From: Alphaproteobacteria bacterium UBA828
GTDB taxonomy: Bacteria > Pseudomonadota > Alphaproteobacteria > UBA828
Assembly: GCA_002296185.1 (NCBI GenBank)
Contig: DBHM01000010.1
Coordinates: forward strand, 1-34,165
DNA length: 34,165 nt
Direction: 5' to 3'
Shown: piece by piece, positions 24,765-31,953 of the stretch
Layout: every line of letters starts with the position of its first letter
Position numbering within the stretch: the stretch's first letter is position 1
The notes under the pieces: generated by a model
Databases searched by the model: none
The model's input: the letters and a program-made list of their open reading frames with translations, nothing else
Told to the model about the DNA's origin: nothing
Translations under genes and position numbers: made by a program

Positions 24765-25334
24765 TTATATTTTTCCAACAAGATCTAAAGAAGGAGCAAG
24801 TGTAGCTTCACCCTCTTTCCATTTCGCTGGACACACTTCATCAGGGTGCTCCCTTACATACTGCGCAGCTCTTACTTTCTGCAAAAGACTGGATGCTTCT
24901 CTGCCTACACCTTCACAGGTTATTTCCATACCCTTAATTATTCCGTCAGGATCTACAATGAATGTACCCCTTTCAGATCGGCCTTCATTCTCCCGTAGAA
25001 CTTCAAAATTGCGAGAAATCTGAAAAGTGTTATCACTTATCATAGTGTATTGAATTTTTCGTATAGTTTCTGAGGAATCATACCAGGCCTTATGACAAAA
25101 ATGGCTATCTGTAGAGACAGCGAAAATTTCTATTCCAGCATCCTGGAATTCCCCGTAATGATCAGCAAGATCCTCTAACTCAGTTGGGCAAACAAATGTA
25201 AAATCGGCAGGGTAAAAGAAAAAAACACACCATTTCCCTTTTAAATCCGCACTATCAATATTTATAAAATCCTTGTTGCCCGGCTTAAATGCCGCTGCAC
25301 TAAAAGGCTTTATTTCTGTGTCTATTAAGAGCAT
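24765..25334 (-). CDS. ahpC: Alkyl hydroperoxide reductase subunit C (typical 2-Cys peroxiredoxin)
   Basis: A 189-residue peroxiredoxin reducing hydrogen peroxide and organic peroxides in the cytosol. The peroxidatic Cys49 lies in ADFTFVCPTE and the resolving Cys168 in EVCPAKW, followed by the C-terminal helix. I place the start at the ATG at 25334 rather than the in-frame ATG four codons upstream (25346), because the upstream ATG overlaps a strong GGAGG ribosome site spaced 5 bases from the inner ATG, and MLLIDTEIKPF aligns with the E. coli AhpC start. It is the first gene of the ahpC-ahpF-NmrA-GSHQR run and divergent from the multicopper oxidase gene. Confidence 0.96.
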   Translation of the reverse strand: MLLIDTEIKPFSAAAFKPGNKDFINIDSADLKGKWCVFFFYPADFTFVCPTELEDLADHYGEFQDAGIEIFAVSTDSHFCHKAWYDSSETIRKIQYTMISDNTFQISRNFEVLRENEGRSERGTFIVDPDGIIKGMEITCEGVGREASSLLQKVRAAQYVREHPDEVCPAKWKEGEATLAPSLDLVGKI

Positions 25335-25390
25335 TTCTGCCTCCATATAACTGTAAATCGTAATTTTCGAGAATTTTACATCCCCTTTGT

Positions 25391-25426
25391 ATATTCTAAT
25401 TTATAACAGTTTTTTAGCTAGAATAT
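25391..25426. promoter_or_regulatory. 8-bp inverted repeat upstream of ahpC
   Basis: ATATTCTA (25391-25398) and TAGAATAT (25419-25426) are exact reverse complements with a 20-base spacer, 57-92 bases before the ahpC start. A peroxide- or metal-sensing regulator could bind here, but the repeat matches no operator I can name and is A/T-rich. Confidence 0.3.
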
Positions 25427-25449
25427 CAAAAATTTATTATCTTTTAAGT

Positions 25450-25463
25450 TTAGCCTGTGCTAA
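25450..25463. promoter_or_regulatory. Candidate MntR box upstream of the MCO-ZIP-mntR operon
   Basis: TTAGC-CTGT-GCTAA is a palindrome with a 4-base centre. Its core TAGC-N4-GCTA is the core of the E. coli MntR box (known for mntH). It lies 84-97 bases before the oxidase gene, in the divergent region with ahpC, and the operon ends in mntR itself. A possible -10 (TATAGT, 25475-25480) would place the box over the -35 region; another possible promoter is TTGTCT (25487-25492) with TATTAT (25509-25514). Confidence 0.55.
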
Positions 25464-25546
25464 TTCATTTAGTATATAGTAAAAATTTGTCTTTAGGTAA
25501 ATATTTGCTATTATTCTTTGACATTTAAATTTTATCTGGACCCATA

Positions 25547-26674
25547 ATGATAACAAAATTAATGCAAACATTTATCAGTCGCAGAAACTTCCTTGGTACT
25601 ACGCTGACCCTCCCCGTCGCCTCAACAGCTTTGGGAGTCTCTGCAATAGCAGCAGAGAAAACAAAGGATCATTCAGAAAATACTCACTCTAAGCATAGTC
25701 AAATTGATAAAGAGTCACATGGAGGACATGACAGCAACACAACAGTAGGTAATGTAGATCATGAACGTAATGGGTTTGACCCTCATAAGATTTTGACAGA
25801 CTGGGATTTGGGAAAGACCCACATTGATTCATCAGGACGACGCATTCGAGAATTTGAGATGATTGCTGTTGATACTGAGATTGAAATTGCACCAGGAATA
25901 TTTTTTCCTGCTTGGACATACAATGGACGTGTTCCTGGCCCTACACTTAGAGCTCAAGAAGGGGAACATTTAATTGTCAACTTTATAAACGCAGGAACAC
26001 ATCCTCACTCAATCCATTTTCATGGAATACACGCCGCGCGATTTGATGGTGTATCTAAGGGTGACGGACTAGTATGGCCTGGAGAATCATTTACATATGA
26101 AATGCCAGCCGAACCTTTTGGATGTCATCTATATCATTGCCATGCAACGCCACTCAAACGTCATCTACATAAAGGTCTATATGGGGGTTTTATTATAGAT
26201 CCCGACCCTGAAAAACACCCGGAAAATATTGAAGCTGCACGCTCCCGTGTTATAGGGACTCCTGAAAATAATCAATGGCAAGAATTTATTATGGTCATGA
26301 ATGGCTTTGATACAAATTTTGATGATGAAAATGAAGTATATGCAGCAAATACTATTGCCCACGAATATATGAAAAAACCAATAAAAGTATCACGTAAACG
26401 ACCTATTAGAATATATCTAATAAATCTTACCGAGTTTGACCCAATAAATTCATTTCATATTCATGCAAATTTTTTTGATTACTATGATCATGGAACAACT
26501 CTGACTCCCACTCTAAAGACAGTGGATACTATCGTTCAATGCCAAGGTCAGCGCGGGATAATTGAAATGTCATTTGCTAATCACGAACCTGGTAAATACA
26601 TGTTTCATGCACACCAAAGTGAATTTGCAGAACTTGGATGGATGAGCCTTTTTGAGGTTGTAGATAATGCCTAA
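25547..26674 (+). CDS. Tat-exported two-domain multicopper oxidase with His-rich N-terminal linker
   Basis: A 375-residue periplasmic copper oxidase. The N-terminus has a Tat signal, SRRNFLGTT (11-19), with a short hydrophobic run and AIAA. Residues 42-61 are rich in His (DHSENTHSKHSQIDKESHGG region) and may bind metal. Cupredoxin domain 1 holds HSIHFHG (154-160) and HLYHCH (194-199) with RHLHKG. Domain 2 holds FHIHANFF (303-310) and FHAHQSEF (353-360). This two-domain layout resembles nitrite-reductase-like or small laccase-type oxidases rather than three-domain CueO. The last 8 bases overlap the ZIP gene. In a MntR-headed context I infer oxidation of Mn, Fe or Cu, but the substrate is unproven. 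Confidence 0.88.
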   Translation: MITKLMQTFISRRNFLGTTLTLPVASTALGVSAIAAEKTKDHSENTHSKHSQIDKESHGGHDSNTTVGNVDHERNGFDPHKILTDWDLGKTHIDSSGRRIREFEMIAVDTEIEIAPGIFFPAWTYNGRVPGPTLRAQEGEHLIVNFINAGTHPHSIHFHGIHAARFDGVSKGDGLVWPGESFTYEMPAEPFGCHLYHCHATPLKRHLHKGLYGGFIIDPDPEKHPENIEAARSRVIGTPENNQWQEFIMVMNGFDTNFDDENEVYAANTIAHEYMKKPIKVSRKRPIRIYLINLTEFDPINSFHIHANFFDYYDHGTTLTPTLKTVDTIVQCQGQRGIIEMSFANHEPGKYMFHAHQSEFAELGWMSLFEVVDNA

Positions 26675-27821
26675 ACTTTTACTTCAATTAGGAATTCCTG
26701 CCTGCTTAATCGTTCTTGTCGGACTTTTTGTAACTCTTTTTGATCCTCTAGAGTCTTTCGATACAGAATTACCCCCTGATGAAGGTCTCAAGATAGAAAG
26801 GGGAACAACAGAATCTGATGGAATTGATGTTTGGGTTCGCGGTAATGGAAAAGACCCAATAACTATTGCACAAGTGCAGGTTGACGGAGCCTATTGGTCA
26901 TTCTCACAAACACCTAAAGGTGAACTAACAAGATTTGACAGCGCTTTAATAAAAATTCCGTATCCATGGGTCGATGGTGAAACACACCACTTAGCTTTCG
27001 TCAGTAGCACAGGTACTATCTTTGATCACTCTATTGAGGTAGCTCGTCCATCAACAGCATTAAGTCTTGGAGTCTTAGGTGATCTCGCTTTGCTTGGACT
27101 CTTTGTTGGCCTTGTTCCGGTGGCTCTTGGACTAGCAACTCTTCCATTACTCAGAAAAATGGGGAGCCGGGGTCTGGTCTTTTCCCTTGCTCTAACAGTT
27201 GGCCTCCTAGCTTATTTACTTGTCGATACCTTAGCAGAGGGGCTTGAACTAGCAGCTGATTCTGCTGGAATCTTTCAAACTGATGTACTAATTTGGGTAG
27301 TTGCTGCATTAACTTTTGCCGTACTTATGTCACTCAGTCGTCTTCAAAAAAAACCCACAAGTGGTATTGGACTAGCCACTTGGCTTGCACTAGGTATAGG
27401 GCTACATAACTTTGGAGAAGGATTATCTATTGGACACGCCCTGATACTTGGTAACGCGGCACTTGGGAGTCTTCTTATTGTAGGCTTTACAATTCATAAT
27501 CTCACTGAGGGTATTGCTATCGCCGCTCCTCTTACAAAAATAAAACCATCAATTTTCATATTTGTAGCTCTCTCTGCCATTGCAGGGTTACCTGCGATAG
27601 CCGGAACATGGGTAGGAGCATTTGTATTTCTTCCACACTGGGGAGCAATATTTTTTGGAATAGCAGCAGGAGCAATTCTGCATGTAATCATTGAGGTAAC
27701 TAGGTTTATCAAATCAATGAAGAAAAATGAATATAACCCATTTTCAAAAAGTACTTCTTACATTGGATTTGGTGCTGGTATACTAGCTATGTACGCAACA
27801 GCTTTACTAATTCAGGTATAA
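26667..27821 (+). CDS. ZIP-family divalent metal permease with extra exported N-terminal domain
   Basis: A 384-residue inner-membrane protein. An N-terminal helix (about 8-25) is followed by about 100 residues of beta-rich soluble sequence (40-125), which should face the periplasm. The ZIP-type membrane domain comes next, with metal-site motifs HNFGEG (247-252) and HNLTEG (277-282) on the paired helices. ZIP proteins bring Zn, Fe or Mn into the cytosol. The reading frame overlaps the oxidase by 8 bases and mntR begins 2 bases after it, so translation of the three genes is tightly coupled. The extra domain is not usual in ZupT and may dock the oxidase; that is inference. Confidence 0.88.
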   Translation: MPKLLLQLGIPACLIVLVGLFVTLFDPLESFDTELPPDEGLKIERGTTESDGIDVWVRGNGKDPITIAQVQVDGAYWSFSQTPKGELTRFDSALIKIPYPWVDGETHHLAFVSSTGTIFDHSIEVARPSTALSLGVLGDLALLGLFVGLVPVALGLATLPLLRKMGSRGLVFSLALTVGLLAYLLVDTLAEGLELAADSAGIFQTDVLIWVVAALTFAVLMSLSRLQKKPTSGIGLATWLALGIGLHNFGEGLSIGHALILGNAALGSLLIVGFTIHNLTEGIAIAAPLTKIKPSIFIFVALSAIAGLPAIAGTWVGAFVFLPHWGAIFFGIAAGAILHVIIEVTRFIKSMKKNEYNPFSKSTSYIGFGAGILAMYATALLIQV

Positions 27822-27823
27822 TT

Positions 27824-28288
27824 ATGAATGACAAAATAAGTTCAACGAAAAATCATTCAATCGATTCTGATGAACTGAGAGATGCTGATAAACAAGCAGC
27901 TCAATTTGAAAGAGTTCGAATCGCTCAGAAGTCTGAAAAATCTGAAGACTATGTTGAGATGATTGATTCTCTTATTAATGCAACAGGTGAAGCTAGAGTG
28001 ACAGATTTAGCAAATCGGTTTGGAGTATCTAACGCAACAGTAAACAAAATGATTAAACGATTACAGAATGACGGGTTAGTCAAATCCCGCCCCTATAGAT
28101 CAATTTTTTTAACCAAACAAGGCATTTCACTAGCTAATATTTCTCGTGAGAGACACAATATTGTTTTAAAGTTTTTATTATCAATTGGTGTTAGTGAACA
28201 TAATGCGGAACTAGATGCCGAAGGTATTGAACACTACGTAAGTTCTGAAACGCTTTCTGCCTTCAAAAAATTCATTGGCAAAAAATAA
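27824..28288 (+). CDS. mntR: Manganese-responsive regulator MntR (DtxR family)
   Basis: A 154-residue metalloregulator. After a variable 40-residue N-terminus, EDYVEMI begins the winged helix-turn-helix, with VSNATVNKMIKRL (68-80) as recognition helix, followed by the dimer domain. All six Mn ligands of Bacillus MntR are in place: Asp42 and Glu45 (EDYVE), His111 (RERH), Glu133, Glu136 and His137 (DAEGIEH). The Asp (not Met) at the first position is the feature that favours Mn over Fe. The sequence is close to E. coli MntR over its full length. It ends 4 bases before the convergent hydroxylase gene. It probably controls its own operon through the palindrome at 25450-25463. Confidence 0.95.
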   Translation: MNDKISSTKNHSIDSDELRDADKQAAQFERVRIAQKSEKSEDYVEMIDSLINATGEARVTDLANRFGVSNATVNKMIKRLQNDGLVKSRPYRSIFLTKQGISLANISRERHNIVLKFLLSIGVSEHNAELDAEGIEHYVSSETLSAFKKFIGKK

Positions 28289-28292
28289 TGAA

Positions 28293-29099
28293 CTATCTAT
28301 GGTGCCTTCCTGAGCCGTAGAATAACTTTTCCCAGGCCTTTTGGGCTTTATAACCCTCTCGAATAAATGGTGTAAAAACTGAAAGCTTTAGAACTAATTT
28401 ATTTGTAAGTTTAGCTGGAAACTGAGTTGGTTTTTCAAAGTCCACAAAAAGCACAACACGTGTTTGGTCAGTATAATTCCAAGCTTCATGCTCATATGCA
28501 TCATCAAATATTAATGCCTTGCCCTCTTCCCAATGACAAATCTGCTGATCAACACGGATACCTACTTTTTCCGGTTGATCGGGGACAATCAAACCAAGAT
28601 GAAATCTTAATACACCATTATATGGACCCCGATGGGGAGGTAGATGTTTACCAGGCTCAAATATTGAAAACATTGCTGATTTCATACCAGGAATTTTTTT
28701 TAGTATTCTCCATGTCTCAGGACATTGCTTTATAGCTTCTTCACTTCGTATCCCATAACCACACAGCCAGAATGTTTTCCAATCTTTATCATCTGAAATA
28801 GAACGGACTTCAGCAGCTATTTCATGAAACGCTGGTAAATCACCCTTACGAACTAATACCTGGTCTAATTCACTACGAATTAATTTCCATTCGGATTCAA
28901 TTTCTTGGGCCCAAGGAAAAGTTTCCTTGTCAAACACAGGGGGATTACCGACAGCTGAATATCTAATATTTAGCTCTTCAGCCCCATCAACAAGTCGTTG
29001 AGCGAAACGTCCAGCAAGGCTTGAACGGCCCATTGTATCTTCAATACCTTCGCTCTTTTGCCTATGTATACCAGTATCTTGTGTTATATGGTCAGTCAT
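28293..29099 (-). CDS. Aspartyl/asparaginyl beta-hydroxylase-family dioxygenase
   Basis: A 268-residue Fe(II)/2-oxoglutarate oxygenase-like protein. The double-stranded beta-helix has His156 in PPHRGPYNG, Arg165 in VLRFHLGL, His204 in YEHEAWN and Arg214 in TRVVLFVDF. This family binds iron with two His and lacks the usual acidic ligand. Relatives include AspH and LpxO, which hydroxylates a fatty chain of lipid A. There is no membrane anchor of the LpxO type visible at either end. Substrate could be a lipid, peptide or free amino acid. It converges on mntR, with no operon partner. Confidence 0.88.
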   Translation of the reverse strand: MTDHITQDTGIHRQKSEGIEDTMGRSSLAGRFAQRLVDGAEELNIRYSAVGNPPVFDKETFPWAQEIESEWKLIRSELDQVLVRKGDLPAFHEIAAEVRSISDDKDWKTFWLCGYGIRSEEAIKQCPETWRILKKIPGMKSAMFSIFEPGKHLPPHRGPYNGVLRFHLGLIVPDQPEKVGIRVDQQICHWEEGKALIFDDAYEHEAWNYTDQTRVVLFVDFEKPTQFPAKLTNKLVLKLSVFTPFIREGYKAQKAWEKLFYGSGRHHR

Positions 29100-29142
29100 A
29101 AACTATATCTTGTATTATAATATATTTTAAAAATTTCTCTAT

Positions 29143-29170
29143 TTTTTATCGTTACAAATAAATCTGTCAA
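29143..29170 (-). promoter_or_regulatory. Candidate promoter of the hydroxylase gene
   Basis: On the minus strand a perfect -35 TTGACA (29165-29170) is followed after 16 bases by a poor -10, TAAAAA (29143-29148). The start of the hydroxylase gene is about 44 bases further. A TATAAT nearer the gene lacks a good -35. Confidence 0.3.
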
Positions 29171-29325
29171 GAGATTAACTGATTGAAAAATGCCTACCTG
29201 GAATTGGGTTTTTCTTCTTATAATTAACTTAAGATCATGATTTTACCGAACACCGCTAGATAATTACGAATTAAGAATTAGATCCTTTACCTATTTAGCG
29301 TATATTTAGTGTCTTTAAAGTAGAA

Positions 29326-29343
29326 ATGCCTTGATAAGGGCAT
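29326..29343 (-). terminator. Hairpin after the PPOX-like gene
   Basis: ATGCCTT and AGGGCAT (one T-G pair) form a 7-bp stem with loop GATA, 18 bases past the PPOX stop on the minus strand. The following minus-strand sequence is TTTCTACTTT, a broken T run, so it is a modest intrinsic terminator candidate. Confidence 0.4.
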
Positions 29344-29360
29344 AAGAAATAGAATTATCA

Positions 29361-29735
29361 TTATTTTATATAAATACATATTATTTGCCGAGATTTATAA
29401 TTACCAAATAACCAAGCCAAGCAATCACCAAGAAAAAACTGTAACTTATATTTTTTACGTAATAGTGAATATGCTAAATCTATTCTCTCAGATTCATATA
29501 CTAAATCAGCTTTAGCTGTTACCCACTCACCCCTCACTTTTCCAGAAAAACTACACACGGCAACCTTTATATCTTTATAGTTTTTAATTCTTTTGACTTT
29601 TCCCGATGTGTTTTTCGTATAAACATAGTATTTCTGGGAACAATTATCCTTAGCAAACCAAACTGGAGTATTGACATAACTTCCATCATGTTTGCGTGTA
29701 GATAAATTAATATATTGGTTATTGTCAGAAATCAT
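29361..29735 (-). CDS. PPOX-class (pyridoxamine-phosphate-oxidase fold) F420-family protein
   Basis: A 124-residue split-barrel flavin/F420-binding-fold protein. YINLSTRKHDGSYVNTPVWF (8-27) and the strand YYVYTKNTSGKVKRIKN (36-52), followed by VAVCSFSGKVRGEW, match the group annotated as PPOX-class F420-dependent enzymes. The group reduces small substrates with F420H2 or binds FMN or haem; the actual cofactor is not certain from sequence. It is divergent from a luciferase-like gene of an F420-associated family with an 89-base shared promoter region, which supports a common cofactor. Confidence 0.72.
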   Translation of the reverse strand: MISDNNQYINLSTRKHDGSYVNTPVWFAKDNCSQKYYVYTKNTSGKVKRIKNYKDIKVAVCSFSGKVRGEWVTAKADLVYESERIDLAYSLLRKKYKLQFFLGDCLAWLFGNYKSRQIICIYIK

Positions 29736-29824
29736 ATGAAATATATTAAATTTTTCTATATCGAATAATTATTGATGATAAACTAGGGTATAGTATTATC
29801 TATGAAAGGTTTAAAGAGAGTAAA

Positions 29825-30700
29825 ATGGAAAAAATTGGAAAATTAGGAGTTTGGTACACACCAGATAGTCTAACTCCTTTAGAGATTACTGAACTTATTC
29901 AAGGAGTTGAAAAACTCAAATATGATACCTTTTGGTATCCAGAAGGCTTGGGCTTCGAATCAATGAGCTTTGGAACATTTATTCTAAGTGTAAGTAACAA
30001 AATGAATGTTGCAAGTGGTATTGCTAATATCTATGCCCGTGATGCAATTTCTGCGATTGCAGCTCATGACTCATTAAACAACCTTTTTAATGACCGCTTT
30101 ATTCTTGGTTTAGGTGTATCTCATATTCCTTTGGTAGAGACATTTCGTGGCCATAATTATCAAAAGCCTCTCTCAGCTATGCGCTCCTACCTTGATCAAA
30201 TGGAAAATGCTGAGTTGAGCATTAAAAAAACTGAACGAAATATTGTATTAGCCGCTTTAGGTCCCAAAATGACCGAACTTGCTGGTGAACGCACAAAAGG
30301 AGCGCACCCGTATTTAGTCACACCGGAACATACTTCAAGAGCGAGAGGTATTCTTGGTCCTAAAAAATGGCTTTGTGTAGAGCAGAAAATCTGCTTAACC
30401 AATCAAGCTGATAAAGCAAGAAAGGCAGCAGCAGAAATGCTAGCTACGTATATAAATTGGCCAAATTATCGAAATAATTGGTTTAGTTTAGGCTTCACTG
30501 AAGATGACCTTTCAGGTCAAGGGAGTGATCGATTCCTTGATGCTATGGTTGCGTGGGGAAACCCAGAATCTATTTCGGAACGCATAAGTGCACATTTTGA
30601 TGCTGGTGCAAATCATGTATGTATACAGCCCATGCATCCTGACGGTAGCAAACAAGTAGATTGGGATGCCTTACAACTGATTAGTGAAAATTTTAATTAG
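29825..30700 (+). CDS. Luciferase-like (LLM-class) F420-dependent oxidoreductase family protein
   Basis: A 291-residue TIM-barrel protein of the bacterial luciferase-like superfamily. GKLGVWYTPDSLTPLE starts the first strand, DTFWYPEGLGFESM is typical of the F420-linked subgroup, and FILGLGVSH and VLAALGPKMTELAGE are the usual cofactor-side segments. A GAGAG ribosome site precedes the ATG. Such proteins use F420 or FMN to oxidise or reduce varied substrates. F420 biosynthesis genes are not in the window, so cofactor use is inference. It ends at the VOC remnant. Confidence 0.85.
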   Translation: MEKIGKLGVWYTPDSLTPLEITELIQGVEKLKYDTFWYPEGLGFESMSFGTFILSVSNKMNVASGIANIYARDAISAIAAHDSLNNLFNDRFILGLGVSHIPLVETFRGHNYQKPLSAMRSYLDQMENAELSIKKTERNIVLAALGPKMTELAGERTKGAHPYLVTPEHTSRARGILGPKKWLCVEQKICLTNQADKARKAAAEMLATYINWPNYRNNWFSLGFTEDDLSGQGSDRFLDAMVAWGNPESISERISAHFDAGANHVCIQPMHPDGSKQVDWDALQLISENFN

Positions 30701-30701
30701 T

Positions 30702-30818
30702 TTGCAAGAAGGTAAAGATGAAGGCCCTCCTGGTTCTAGGGTGGAAGGTAAATGCTATATGGCCTATTCTAGAGATTTGGACGGAAACAAAATATCTTTA
30801 CTTAATAAAATTTATTAA
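30702..30818 (+). pseudogene. 3' remnant of a glyoxalase/VOC-family gene
   Basis: Directly after the luciferase-like stop, in another frame, 38 codons and a TAA read as the end of a glyoxalase/bleomycin-resistance (VOC) protein. DEGPPGSR is followed by a Cys-Tyr strand, then AYSRDLDGNKISLL, the DPDGNxI motif of this family's last strands. There is no start codon before the motif and no upstream half, so it is a truncated relic. The missing 5' part suggests a deletion that joined it to the luciferase-like gene end. Confidence 0.68.
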
Positions 30819-30835
30819 ATAACTTTAAATCTTTT

Positions 30836-31723
30836 TTATGTGAATACTGGCGTTCCATATTCGCCAGATCTTCTAAGATCCCAGTACATATCATCAAGTT
30901 TTTTTGTCACTTCTCCTGGGGAGCCATTGCCTATTATCCTACCAGATACCTCTCTGACTGCTAATGCTCCGCCAGCAGTACTAGTTGTAAAAACTTCATC
31001 TGCACTATAAAGATCAAAACTAGAAATTTGACATTCCCGTCTTTGAATTTTAGCACGATCTGCAAGCTCTAAAAAGGTTTCTCGAGTAATACCCTTTAGC
31101 ACTCCATCAGATGGTGTGAACAAAACTTGATTTTTAACTAAGAAAATATTTGAAGCGGGTCCTTCAGCAATATATCCATTCTGATCCAACCAGATAACAT
31201 CATCATAGCCAGCATCAAGTGCCTCCATTTTTGCAAGCTGAAAATGCATTCTATCTACACACTTATAACGTGGATCTAGTGTATCTGGAGAGAATCCGCG
31301 CAAGGCACTGATCATAAGTCGAACACCATTATTTCTTTTTTCCTGATCTGCAAGAAAGATATAGGGTGCTGCCCAAACTATTTCTGTGGGTTTATTATTT
31401 CTAGGGTCAGCAATAATCTCTTGGGATAAACCACGAGTCGCTATAAATCTTATGCTAGAGTCTCTTAAGTTATTTTGACGAACAGTATCTATAATAACCT
31501 GGCGCCAACCATCTCTATTGAGTGAACAATTTAAACGAACCGCACGAAGAGAGTCTTCAAAACGTGCGATATGTTGATCAAGTTTAAATATAACTCCTTG
31601 CCAAGAAGAGACTACATCGAAGACTGCATCTCCAAGGAGAAACCCTTGATCTAAAATAGATATATTGGCTTCATTAGAAGCCTTAAACTCTCCATTAATA
31701 TAAATAAATGATTCCTTAACCAT
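30836..31723 (-). CDS. PLP-dependent class IV aminotransferase (D-amino acid/branched-chain/(R)-amine type)
   Basis: A 295-residue fold-type IV transaminase. The start DQGFLLGDAVFDVV and the PLP lysine Lys154 in DPRYKCVDRMHFQLAKMEA are visible; Glu187 in YIAEGPASNIF binds the pyridine nitrogen and LKGITRETFLEL binds phosphate. The spacing Lys to Glu-Ala matches D-alanine transaminase. The segment SPDTLDPRYK recalls (R)-selective amine transaminases and some branched-chain enzymes, so the substrate is open; aminodeoxychorismate lyase is less likely. It lies 56 bases after the small Cys peptide of the sulfur operon and may be co-transcribed. Confidence 0.9.
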   Translation of the reverse strand: MVKESFIYINGEFKASNEANISILDQGFLLGDAVFDVVSSWQGVIFKLDQHIARFEDSLRAVRLNCSLNRDGWRQVIIDTVRQNNLRDSSIRFIATRGLSQEIIADPRNNKPTEIVWAAPYIFLADQEKRNNGVRLMISALRGFSPDTLDPRYKCVDRMHFQLAKMEALDAGYDDVIWLDQNGYIAEGPASNIFLVKNQVLFTPSDGVLKGITRETFLELADRAKIQRRECQISSFDLYSADEVFTTSTAGGALAVREVSGRIIGNGSPGEVTKKLDDMYWDLRRSGEYGTPVFT

Positions 31724-31779
31724 AGAGTCCTCATTTTATTTAAATGATACTAATAACCAATCAGTAGTATATGATAACA

Positions 31780-31953
31780 CTATTTGGATACACCAATATC
31801 AGCACAATGACCACCACTTGAAATATTTCCCGACCCCCAAGCTAGAACAGGCGGAGCCGTATAAGGATTGGGAGTCTTACTAGCATAAAAATCTATAGTT
31901 ATACCAACAGCAATAAGTAACAATAGAACTAAGACTAATGGATATTTTTTCAT
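31780..31953 (-). CDS. Small exported or membrane-anchored peptide with a single Cys, in the sulfur operon
   Basis: A 57-residue protein too short for routine gene calling. It starts MKKYPLVLVLLLLIAVGITI, a signal peptide or anchor, continues DFYASKTPNPYTAPPVLAWG, and ends SGNISSGGHCADIGVSK with one Cys (position 50). Its ATG shares a base with the transporter stop (TAATG), which couples their translation. Clear start, codon usage like neighbours and tight coupling make it a real gene. Beside an exported rhodanese and a thiosulfate-type transporter, the single Cys suggests a sulfane-sulfur carrier or a transporter accessory; this is speculation. I recognise no named family. Confidence 0.75.
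   Translation of the reverse strand: MKKYPLVLVLLLLIAVGITIDFYASKTPNPYTAPPVLAWGSGNISSGGHCADIGVSK

Larger units (their letters stand above)
29100..29360. other. Non-coding gap between the hydroxylase and PPOX genes
   Basis: A 261-base A/T-rich gap. It holds a candidate minus-strand promoter for the hydroxylase (29143-29170) and a hairpin (29326-29343). I see no RNA gene. A 16-codon plus-strand frame (from ATG at 29190) has no support as a gene. Confidence 0.5.

Noticed and set aside
25335..25346. Longer AhpC start four codons upstream
   Set aside because: The upstream ATG lies over the GGAGG ribosome site of the inner ATG, and family alignment favours the inner start.
29190..29240. Short plus-strand frame from MPTWNWVF
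   Set aside because: Only 16 codons, no ribosome site, and no neighbour to support translation.
30836..31723. Class IV aminotransferase as PabC to match pabB
   Set aside because: It is 22 kb from pabB, sits by the sulfur operon, and its DPRYK and neighbouring segments are unlike aminodeoxychorismate lyase.
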